6,351 nt of DNA from Pseudomonadales bacterium (lineage in GTDB: Bacteria; Pseudomonadota; Gammaproteobacteria; Pseudomonadales; Pseudohongiellaceae): contig JAKSCP010000334.1 in NCBI GenBank assembly GCA_022360535.1, positions 1-6,351 of the forward strand. Direction: 5' to 3'. Made by a program: the position numbers and the translations under genes. Shown here piece after piece: positions 1 through 5,354 of the stretch (position 1 is its first letter; every line of letters begins with the position of its first letter). The notes below the pieces were generated by a model, which worked only from the letters and a program-made list of their open reading frames with translations, did not search any database and had not been told where the DNA came from.

Positions 1-1
1 A

Positions 2-58
2 CTGCTACTCTTGGCTGCAGAGCAACCAGGTCTGCAGCCTGATCTGGTGCCAGGATAA
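2..58 (+). CDS. Possible 3' end of an upstream gene (partial)
   Basis: One frame stays open from the left edge to a TAA at 56-58 and would encode the C-terminal tail LLLLAAEQPGLQPDLVPG. If real, the gene would end 27 nt before the ligase start at 86 and could be the promoter-proximal member of that operon. Eighteen codons are too few to recognise a family. A second frame is also open, to a TAG at 93-95, but its Cys/Trp-rich product looks less like protein. The segment also contains a perfect inverted repeat at 13-39, so it may be non-coding instead. This is a weak call based only on an open frame at the window edge. Confidence 0.25.
   Translation: MLLLAAEQPGLQPDLVPG
13..39. repeat. Perfect 9-bp inverted repeat (stem-loop)
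   Basis: GGCTGCAGA at 13-21 is matched exactly by its reverse complement TCTGCAGCC at 31-39, with a 9-nt loop GCAACCAGG. The stem is GC-rich and each arm contains the self-palindromic hexamer CTGCAG. It lies 46 nt upstream of the ligase start codon. No T-run follows on either strand, so it does not look like an intrinsic terminator. It could be an RNA hairpin in the leader of the downstream operon, the folded 3' end of an upstream gene, or chance. Confidence 0.5.
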
Positions 59-85
59 TAACCAGCACAAGCAACACAGAGTCAG

Positions 86-1561
86 ATGGGACTAGAAATT
101 GACAACACGGACTTCAAGGCCGAAGACTTTGTGCTGTTCCGTGACCGCCTGCAGAGCAATCTAAGGGCATTGCAAGCTTTGCTCAAGCGACCCGGCTTTG
201 GCGAGGGGCCTTTGTCCTTCGGAGCAGAACTCGAGCTCTATATCGTCGATCACGAAGCGAGGCCGCTTCACATCAATCAAGAGATCCAACGACGACTCGA
301 CGACCCCCAACTCACGTTGGAGCTTAATCGCTACAACCTGGAATACAATTTCAGTCCGTCGCTGCTGAGCGAAGGCTGTCTGGGCCTCACCCAAAGCGAG
401 GCCATTGGCGCATTGAATCGCATCAATAGCGCAGCGTCCCAGCTTGGAGGCAGCATCGTTCCCATCGGCATACTCCCCACCCTGCAACAGTCTGACACCG
501 GTTACCATGCCATGACGCCATTGGATCGGTTTGAAGCGCTAACGAATGAACTCACGGAGATTCGAGGCGGACCTTTCACTATAGCCATTGAAGGTGAAGA
601 AGCCCTGCAGTTAGCAATGGATGATGTGACACTGGAAGGTGCCAATACTTCTTTTCAAATTCATCTCCGCGTACCACCCCAAGAGTTCGCTGATTTTTAC
701 AACGCAGTTCAGCTTGTTACTCCGCTCGTTCTCGCCATGGCGACCAATTCTCCAACCTTGTTCGGGCATCGGTTATGGCAGGAAACTCGTATTCCACTCT
801 TTAAACAGTCTATTGATTGCCGCCCGAAAGATTCCATGCATCCGATGCCGGCAAGAGTGAATTTCGGCAACAACTGGATTCGAGACGGCGCCTTTGAATT
901 GTTTGCCGAAGCGGCCTTATTGTATAGACCAATACTCCCGGCTTCCGGCGAAGAAGATCCAGAAGCGATAGTGGATGCCGGTGGCACGCCTGAGTTGCAT
1001 GAACTGCGCCTGCACCAAGGCTCAATCTGGCTTTGGAATCGCCCAGTCTACGATCCAGCCGATGGTGGCCATCTGCGAATCGAACTACGGTCTCTGCCTG
1101 CCGGACCAAGCATCGTCGACATGCTGGCAAATGCTGCCCTGGCTATTGGTCTGGCCAAGGTCATGCAGAAAGAAATCAAAGGCTTGTTGCCTGCTATTCC
1201 CTTTACCTACTGCACTGCCAATTTCTATCGTGCTGCACAGAAAGGTCTGGATGCTGAGTTGTTCTGGCCATCTTTAAGACAAACACAGCCTGAGTACTAT
1301 TCGGTGCCTGCCATTCTCGAGAAACTACTGCCTGAAGTTCCTGAGCACCTCAGTGCTATGGGTTTTCTGGAAGAAGATTTCAAACCGTTCCTGGCAGTTA
1401 TCGATGAGCGACTACAGAGCAGGCAAACTGGTTCCCGCTGGCAATTGAAAAAGTTAGCTGAACTAAGAAACGACATGCATAAGCGAGAAGCACTGGTAGA
1501 GATGCTGCTTCAGTACCAGAAGAACAGTGCAGACAATATCCCAGTAGCTCAGTGGCAGTAG
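86..1561 (+). CDS. GCS2-family carboxylate-amine ligase (glutamate-cysteine ligase-like)
   Basis: This 491-residue protein resembles the glutamate-cysteine ligase type 2 superfamily (YbdK/EgtA-like ATP-dependent carboxylate-amine ligases). These enzymes activate a carboxylate, usually the gamma-carboxyl of glutamate, as an acyl phosphate and join it to an amine. Visible support: the ATP/Mg-binding segment SFGAELELYIVD with GAELE at residues 46-50, the acidic ELNRYNLEYN strand at 79-88, TSFQIHLRV at 188-196 in the catalytic sheet, and RIELRSLPAGPS at 331-342 matching the conserved Arg/Glu-rich late motif. There is no signal peptide or membrane segment, so it should be cytosolic. It is clearly longer than the roughly 370-residue YbdK proteins, with extra sequence largely at the C-terminus. 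The ATG at 86 has only a weak GAG-type ribosome site. The next gene, an M14 amidohydrolase, begins at or just after its stop codon, implying co-transcription. The substrate is unknown; true glutathione synthesis is possible but not shown. Confidence 0.85.
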   Translation: MGLEIDNTDFKAEDFVLFRDRLQSNLRALQALLKRPGFGEGPLSFGAELELYIVDHEARPLHINQEIQRRLDDPQLTLELNRYNLEYNFSPSLLSEGCLGLTQSEAIGALNRINSAASQLGGSIVPIGILPTLQQSDTGYHAMTPLDRFEALTNELTEIRGGPFTIAIEGEEALQLAMDDVTLEGANTSFQIHLRVPPQEFADFYNAVQLVTPLVLAMATNSPTLFGHRLWQETRIPLFKQSIDCRPKDSMHPMPARVNFGNNWIRDGAFELFAEAALLYRPILPASGEEDPEAIVDAGGTPELHELRLHQGSIWLWNRPVYDPADGGHLRIELRSLPAGPSIVDMLANAALAIGLAKVMQKEIKGLLPAIPFTYCTANFYRAAQKGLDAELFWPSLRQTQPEYYSVPAILEKLLPEVPEHLSAMGFLEEDFKPFLAVIDERLQSRQTGSRWQLKKLAELRNDMHKREALVEMLLQYQKNSADNIPVAQWQ

Positions 1562-1590
1562 GCAGTTTGCATCAAGGTAGTTCAACTGAA

Positions 1591-2610
1591 ATGGAGCAGT
1601 TTCGTTACTGGAAAAATCCAGACCCTGATGACCTGGGAGAGAATGTCTACGAGTTTCTCGACAGCCTGACCGGGCCCACCCATATTCACCTCAGCGGACA
1701 GGACTCCTCGCGCTGCCGTTTCGCCACAACCCTGTTACATGGCAATGAACCGTCTGGCTTACACGCTGTCTTTACTCTGTTAAAAAGACAGATCACACCG
1801 GCGATCGACATCCACATCCTCATTCCGAGCGTGGACGCCGCCAAGCAGGCACCAGGATTCATCTATCGCATGCTGCCCCACCAGAAAGACCTTAATCGCT
1901 GCTTTCAACCACCCTATGGTGATAGCGAGCAAGACCTGCTAGCCAAGGAAATCCTGCACAAACTGGATTCATACCACCCTGAGTGCGTCATTGATATTCA
2001 CAATACGTCAGGTTCCAGCCCCTCATTCGGGGTTACCACCTTTATGGACGCGAAACATGATGCACTTGTTTCATTGTTCACCCATCGCATGATCGTGACC
2101 GATATCAAGCTCGGCGCACTGATGGAAATCAGCGAAAACCTGGTGCCCACGGTAACCATCGAATGCGGTGGCGCTCAGGACCGAGAATCCCATCTGTTAG
2201 CCACCGAGGGTTTGGAGCGCTATATGACCCAGGAGGAAGTCCTGACAATTGGGCATACGGATATGTCTTTGGAGTTCTTTCACAACCCACTGCGACTCGA
2301 ACTCAAAGAAGGAAGTGAAATTGCCTACGGTGATCACTGCCTGATGGATGACGGTGTCACCTTGCTTCCGGACATTGAAAACCATAACTTTGGCTATGTG
2401 GACAAACCTGATCGCCTGGGATTTGTATCCGGGAATTTGGATGACACTTTGGCCGTGAAAAACCCACTTGGGGAGCAAAAGGCATCGCAGTTCTTTGAAC
2501 TAAGAGACGGCGCACTCTATCCTATGGACAGACTCAAGCTCTTCATGGTTACCACCAATCCGGAAATAGCCAGAAAAGACTGCTTATTCTACCTGGTGAG
2601 GCCGAACTGA
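1591..2610 (+). CDS. AspA/AstE-like zinc amidohydrolase (M14 family)
   Basis: This 339-residue protein belongs by motif to the succinylglutamate desuccinylase/aspartoacylase group of M14 metallopeptidases, which hydrolyse the amide of N-acyl amino acids using one zinc ion. Numbering from the ATG at 1591: HGNEPSG at 50-56 gives zinc ligands H50 and E53, DLNR at 100-103 supplies substrate-binding N102 and R103, DIHN at 135-138 gives the third ligand H137, and TIECGG at 189-194 contains the likely catalytic base E191. R93 may match the substrate-carboxylate arginine of aspartoacylase. All metal and catalytic residues are present, so it should be active. No signal peptide is visible, so it is probably cytosolic. 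The ATG at 1591 was preferred because AAGG lies upstream (1574-1577, a long spacing). An in-frame GTG at 1552 would add 13 residues and overlap the ligase gene by 10 nt. It is probably an operon partner of the ligase. It is not part of an arginine-succinyltransferase (ast) operon here, so succinylglutamate is not a safe substrate guess. Confidence 0.85.
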   Translation: MEQFRYWKNPDPDDLGENVYEFLDSLTGPTHIHLSGQDSSRCRFATTLLHGNEPSGLHAVFTLLKRQITPAIDIHILIPSVDAAKQAPGFIYRMLPHQKDLNRCFQPPYGDSEQDLLAKEILHKLDSYHPECVIDIHNTSGSSPSFGVTTFMDAKHDALVSLFTHRMIVTDIKLGALMEISENLVPTVTIECGGAQDRESHLLATEGLERYMTQEEVLTIGHTDMSLEFFHNPLRLELKEGSEIAYGDHCLMDDGVTLLPDIENHNFGYVDKPDRLGFVSGNLDDTLAVKNPLGEQKASQFFELRDGALYPMDRLKLFMVTTNPEIARKDCLFYLVRPN

Positions 2611-2652
2611 GAGGACTCTTAACTCACCCCTCTCAACTCACCCACAACTCAC
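2608..2652. repeat. Convergent spacer: three AACTCAC copies and a 7-bp dyad
   Basis: The 71-nt gap between the convergent amidohydrolase and P450 genes holds AACTCAC at 2621-2627, 2635-2641 and 2646-2652; the first two copies extend to AACTCACCC. A perfect dyad TGAGAGG (2608-2614) / CCTCTCA (2629-2635) with a 14-nt loop overlaps the amidohydrolase stop codon and the first repeats. Neither arm is followed by a T-run on its strand, so it is not a standard intrinsic terminator. The plus strand here is C-rich and G-poor, a composition loosely compatible with Rho-dependent termination of the ligase/hydrolase transcript. That last point is inference. Confidence 0.4.
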
Positions 2653-2681
2653 TCTCAGCACACACCCAATACGTAACAGCT

Positions 2682-3965
2682 CTAATTCAGCGGATGCAGA
2701 GTCACTGGCAAATGAGTAAAGCCATTGACAAAGCTTGAATAGACCCGTTGTGGTTCGCCGGTGACTTCGACTGTGTGGAAGCGAGCCGAAATCTCTTCCC
2801 ATAGAATCCTAAGCTGCATCTCTGCCAGTCTGTTACCCATACACCGGTGCAAGCCGAATCCAAATGACAGATGTTGTCGAGCCTTGTCACGATCAATGAG
2901 GAACTGATTGGCGTTCTCGATCACCTCTTCGTCTCGATTACCGGAGGCATACCACATAATCACCTTGTCGCCAGCCCGGATTTGCTTACCACCAAGCTCG
3001 GTATCAACTAACGCGGTACGCCGCATATAGGCAAGCGGCGTTTGCCAGCGAATAATTTCAGACACCATATTCGGTATTAACGAAGGGTCGTTGCGCAGCT
3101 TGTCATACTCACCAGGATTTTCATTGAGCGCCAACACACCACCGGAGATAGAATTTCGAGTGGTATCATTACCGCCCACAATAAGCAGCAATATATTGCC
3201 AAGAAACTCCATAGGGGGCATGTTACGAGTTGCTTCCCCGTGAGCCAGCATAGACACCAGGTCATTACCCGGTTCGGCATTGATACGTTCATCACGCAGC
3301 CTGGTGAAGTAAGCCAAACACTCTTGCATGATGTCCCAGCGTTCCTGGTAGGTCTCGACCACTCCCGCTCCAGGAATGGCTGTGGCCACATCCGACCAAT
3401 GGGTCAGTTTGTAGCGCTCGTCAAATGGAAAATCAAACAGGGTTGCCAGCATCTGCGTTGTTAACTCCACAGAAACACGCTCGACCCAATCAAACTCTTC
3501 GCCAACAGGCAGACTATCCAAAATCGTGCACACTCGCTGCCGAATTAAGGATTCGAGCTTCTTCAGATTGGCTGGGGCCACAACGGGTTGCGCTATGCGC
3601 CGCTGCTCGTCATGTTTTGGCGGATCCATCGCAATGAACATGGGCAGAGTGAACTCTTCGAATTGGTCCACGATGCCAATGGTTGGTTCTGAAGAATAGA
3701 TCTGATGTGAAGTATCAACCTGCATGATGTCGTGATACTTCATGACTGACCAGTAGGGCCCCACCGCAGAGTCGGCACAGAAATGCACAGGGTCCTCTCG
3801 CCTTAAGCGCTCCATGAAGGGGTGCATTTCGTTGGCCTGCCAAATCCCTGGATGCGACAAATCTATGTCTTCCAGGGCCATGCTGTAGGGATCGCGCCCA
3901 ACCATACTCCACTTGCTTTGAGTGGAAGGATCTTTCGCTCGAGTTGTGTTTGCTGTATCAGTCAT
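2682..3965 (-). CDS. CYP153-family cytochrome P450 (alkane hydroxylase)
   Basis: This 427-residue soluble bacterial P450 would insert one oxygen atom from O2 into an unactivated C-H bond. CYP153 enzymes typically hydroxylate the terminal carbon of medium-chain alkanes or related aliphatics. The landmarks are in order: GPYWSV in the N-terminal sheet, FIAMDPPKHD at 110-119 (a helix C region typical of CYP153), the oxygen-activating I-helix GGNDTTRN at 264-271, the K-helix ExxR pair E303/R306, and the heme loop FGFGLHRCMG with axial ligand C375. HLSFGFGLHRC is very close to the CYP153 signature. There is no N-terminal membrane anchor, as expected for a cytosolic class I enzyme. It lies 54 nt downstream of a [2Fe-2S] ferredoxin gene on the same strand, its likely electron donor. 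The ATG has no clear Shine-Dalgarno sequence, so translation may depend on the ferredoxin gene. No reductase, alcohol dehydrogenase or AraC regulator is adjacent. The subfamily and exact substrate cannot be fixed from sequence alone. Confidence 0.93.
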   Translation of the reverse strand: MTDTANTTRAKDPSTQSKWSMVGRDPYSMALEDIDLSHPGIWQANEMHPFMERLRREDPVHFCADSAVGPYWSVMKYHDIMQVDTSHQIYSSEPTIGIVDQFEEFTLPMFIAMDPPKHDEQRRIAQPVVAPANLKKLESLIRQRVCTILDSLPVGEEFDWVERVSVELTTQMLATLFDFPFDERYKLTHWSDVATAIPGAGVVETYQERWDIMQECLAYFTRLRDERINAEPGNDLVSMLAHGEATRNMPPMEFLGNILLLIVGGNDTTRNSISGGVLALNENPGEYDKLRNDPSLIPNMVSEIIRWQTPLAYMRRTALVDTELGGKQIRAGDKVIMWYASGNRDEEVIENANQFLIDRDKARQHLSFGFGLHRCMGNRLAEMQLRILWEEISARFHTVEVTGEPQRVYSSFVNGFTHLPVTLHPLN

Positions 3966-4019
3966 AAGTCGAAATTCAATGTTTCATTAGACAGGGTTCT
4001 AACTCACTTCGGGTCAAAA

Positions 4020-4340
4020 CTAAAACTGGAATTCAGGGGTTTGCACCACGAGACCATCAATCTCTTCGCTAACTTTAATCTGACAAGACAAGCGGGAGTT
4101 TTCTTTTCTATCGCTGCTTAGGCTAAGCATCGCTTCTTCCATGGGGCTGATTTCTTCGAGTTTATCTACCCACTCCTCATTCACATAAACATGGCAAGTA
4201 GCGCATGAACATGCACCTCCACAGTCAGCATCGATCCCTGGCACGCCATTGGTCACGGCTGCAAGCATGACTGAGCTCCCCACTTCTGCTTCCACAGGAT
4301 GCTCACTGCCATCGTGTTCAATAAAGAGAATTTTTGTCAT
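4020..4340 (-). CDS. [2Fe-2S] ferredoxin, putidaredoxin/adrenodoxin type
   Basis: This 106-residue protein carries single electrons from an NAD(P)H-dependent ferredoxin reductase to a P450. The cluster ligands are C40, C46 and C49 in the pattern CGGACSCATC, plus C86 in LSCQI, matching the putidaredoxin arrangement almost residue for residue; the length is also the same. A further cysteine, C44, sits inside the cluster loop. The acidic stretch around residues 55-69 (EEWVDKLEEISPMEE) corresponds to the helix that docks redox partners in this family. It ends in a phenylalanine rather than the C-terminal Trp of putidaredoxin. The start is supported by AAGGAA at 4352-4357. It is the first gene of a two-gene minus-strand unit with the CYP153 P450, as in known ferredoxin-CYP153 clusters. 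Its promoter must lie in the divergent region to its right. It could also serve other P450s or Rieske oxygenases elsewhere. Confidence 0.93.
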   Translation of the reverse strand: MTKILFIEHDGSEHPVEAEVGSSVMLAAVTNGVPGIDADCGGACSCATCHVYVNEEWVDKLEEISPMEEAMLSLSSDRKENSRLSCQIKVSEEIDGLVVQTPEFQF

Positions 4341-4351
4341 CGGTATTTCAG

Positions 4352-4357
4352 TTCCTT
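4352..4357 (-). promoter_or_regulatory. Ribosome-binding site of the ferredoxin gene
   Basis: On the minus strand AAGGAA lies 11 nt before the ferredoxin ATG. It is the only Shine-Dalgarno-like run near that start and supports it. The following P450 gene has none comparable. Confidence 0.55.
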
Positions 4358-4383
4358 GGCACTACGTTTCGATGCGCAAACAT

Positions 4384-4399
4384 AGCAGGATGTCCTGCT
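4384..4399. promoter_or_regulatory. 16-bp near-palindrome, candidate operator of the ferredoxin-P450 unit
   Basis: AGCAGGATGTCCTGCT has 7-bp perfectly matched arms (AGCAGGA / TCCTGCT) around a 2-nt centre. It lies 43 nt upstream of the ferredoxin start codon. Read on the minus strand, it is followed at once by TGCTATGTT, which resembles an extended -10 element (TGN plus 4 of 6 matches to TATAAT), and is preceded by the weak -35-like TTTTGC about 17 nt from that element. The dyad would thus sit in the promoter spacer, a usual place for a repressor or activator site. The dyad is seen directly; the promoter and regulator are inferred. Confidence 0.45.
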
Positions 4400-4531
4400 T
4401 AGCAAAAGTCGAAGAATCGGTAAAACAGCCTACTAAGACTTCGGGCAGGCACTAACCTTCACTCCGACACAGGCCAAAATCTCTGCCTCGCTGACTTCAT
4501 CCCGAGCGGCTAATCACCCACCAAGCCCCTA

Positions 4532-4549
4532 TATTACTAGGCTGTAATA
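4532..4549. promoter_or_regulatory. TATTAC-N6-GTAATA dyad, possible operator
   Basis: A perfect 6-bp inverted repeat, TATTAC at 4532-4537 and GTAATA at 4544-4549, with the 6-nt spacer TAGGCT. It lies about 97 nt upstream of the DUF47 GTG start and overlaps -10-like AT-rich sequences (TATATT at 4530-4535, AATAAT at 4546-4551). It could bind a dimeric regulator of the phosphate-transport unit or of the divergent ferredoxin unit. The binding protein is unknown, and a dyad this short may be chance. Confidence 0.35.
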
Positions 4550-4632
4550 ATTCCAGGATTAATTCGCCAAAAGTCCCTTGTAGCACTGGCTCTGGCGGCA
4601 GCGGAGTGATTTAATACGCCGCGTTAGATTTC

Positions 4633-4637
4633 AGGAA
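4633..4637 (+). promoter_or_regulatory. Ribosome-binding site fixing the GTG start of the DUF47 gene
   Basis: AGGAA ends 9 nt before the GTG at 4647, a good spacing. The conserved N-terminus encoded from that GTG (IFGRSPIRPLQGHM) would be lost if translation began at the next ATG, at 4707. Confidence 0.65.
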
Positions 4638-4646
4638 TCTTCCGCA

Positions 4647-5321
4647 GTGACTAACCCGATTGGCGCTATCTTTGGCCGCTCCCCAATTCGTCCGCTACAA
4701 GGTCATATGGCGAAGGCGAACGCTTGCGTGGACTTGCTCGGAGAAATCATCACTGCCAGCGCCGGAGAAGACTGGGGCCGTGTCGAAGAGCTTCAGTCAG
4801 AACTCCAGGAAGCCAAAAGCGATGCTGATGAAATCAAACGGGATATTCGCAGCCACCTTCCCACCAGCTTGTTCCTGCCAGTCGCTCGCACCGACTTGCT
4901 GGAACTACTAAGAATTCAAGATGACATTACTTTTCGTTGCAAAGACGCTGCAACGATGGTGCTTATTCGGAAAATGGTAGTGCCTCAGGAACTGCTCGCT
5001 CCAGTCAAAGCTTTTTTCGAAAGCACACTCTCGATCGTACAGCAGGCGCAAACTGTCATTAACGAACTTGATGAGTTATTGGAAACCGGGTTCAGAGGCA
5101 AGGAAGCCGAATTCGTAGCCACCTTGATATCTCGTTTAGATGAGATGGAGGCCTCCAATGAAAAAACCGAAGTCAGTCTGTTGAGTGAAGTTGTAAAACA
5201 CGAACAATCAATACCTCCAGTTGATGCAATCTTTCTCTATAAATTTATCGATTGCATCGGAGCTATCGCTCACTCAGCAAGAAAAGCGGGATCAAGACTA
5301 CTAGTTGTTATGGCCAGCTAA
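4647..5321 (+). CDS. TIGR00153/DUF47 PhoU-like phosphate-transport accessory protein
   Basis: This 224-residue cytosolic protein belongs to the DUF47 group, distant relatives of PhoU that are nearly always encoded next to PiT permeases and are thought to regulate them. The N-terminal NPIGAIFGRSPIRPLQGHM matches the family start (small/hydrophobic residues, then a xxFGRSPxxPLQxHM block), and the usual family length is close to 225. The remainder reads as long amphipathic, charged helices (for example residues 45-70 and 127-170), fitting the PhoU-like all-helical bundle. Translation starts at GTG with AGGAA in front. The gene ends with three consecutive in-frame TAA codons (5319-5327) and is followed after 33 nt by the PiT gene, so the two are surely one operon. 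Two perfect inverted repeats lie inside the gene. The direct biochemical role is not established for the family. Confidence 0.93.
   Translation: MTNPIGAIFGRSPIRPLQGHMAKANACVDLLGEIITASAGEDWGRVEELQSELQEAKSDADEIKRDIRSHLPTSLFLPVARTDLLELLRIQDDITFRCKDAATMVLIRKMVVPQELLAPVKAFFESTLSIVQQAQTVINELDELLETGFRGKEAEFVATLISRLDEMEASNEKTEVSLLSEVVKHEQSIPPVDAIFLYKFIDCIGAIAHSARKAGSRLLVVMAS
4934..4956. repeat. Intragenic 8-bp inverted repeat
   Basis: TCGTTGCA at 4934-4941 pairs perfectly with TGCAACGA at 4949-4956 across a 7-nt loop, inside the DUF47 gene. A short loop and perfect stem could form an mRNA hairpin. No T-run follows. Function unknown; it may be coincidental with the coding sequence. Confidence 0.35.
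5223..5258. repeat. Intragenic 9-bp inverted repeat near the end of the DUF47 gene
   Basis: GATGCAATC at 5223-5231 is the exact reverse complement of GATTGCATC at 5250-5258, separated by 18 mostly A/T bases. It lies about 100 nt before the PiT start codon. It could fold in the mRNA between the two phosphate genes or be a protein-binding dyad, but it is within coding sequence (residues around VDAIFLYKFIDCIG) and may be chance. Confidence 0.35.
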
Positions 5322-5354
5322 TAATAAGAAGAAGCGCTATCGAGTAACCACCAG

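Larger units (their letters stand above)
4341..4646. other. Divergent intergenic region between ferredoxin and phosphate-transport units
   Basis: These 306 bases separate two divergent transcription units and should hold both promoters. They contain ribosome-binding sites for the ferredoxin (4352-4357, minus strand) and the DUF47 gene (4633-4637, plus strand), a 16-bp near-palindrome at 4384-4399 and a dyad at 4532-4549. No convincing small gene, tRNA or terminator was seen. No PhoB-box pair in the style CTGTCAT-N4-CTGTCAT was found upstream of the phosphate genes. AT-rich blocks at 4530-4551 resemble -10 elements but lack good -35 partners at normal spacing. Confidence 0.6.

Noticed and set aside
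161..508. 115-codon minus-strand open frame under the ligase gene
   Set aside because: It lies wholly opposite a strongly supported gene with clear family motifs, and its product shows no recognisable domain. It is an antisense shadow.
3018..3041. 7-bp inverted repeat ACGCCGC / GCGGCGT in the P450 gene
   Set aside because: It lies in conserved coding sequence just after the K-helix and has no terminator or operator context.
3822..4121. 99-codon plus-strand open frame spanning the P450 start and ferredoxin end
   Set aside because: It overlaps two motif-confirmed genes on the other strand and has no family features.
4192..4221. Extra cysteine (C44) within the ferredoxin cluster loop
   Set aside because: Considered as an unusual cluster feature, but the four ligand cysteines match the putidaredoxin spacing, and I believe small-residue or Cys variation occurs at this loop position in related ferredoxins, so it is not strong evidence of novelty.
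4249..4455. 68-codon plus-strand open frame reaching from the ferredoxin gene into the divergent spacer
   Set aside because: Most of it is antisense to the ferredoxin, and no ribosome site or conserved motif supports it.
4538..4560. Possible PhoB box near CTGTAATAATTCCAGGAT
   Set aside because: Only the first half resembles CTGTCAT; the second half does not match, so a Pho box is not supported.
4595..4622. GCGGC / GCCGC inverted repeat before the DUF47 gene
   Set aside because: Only five matched pairs across an 18-nt loop in a GC-rich patch; too weak to separate from chance.
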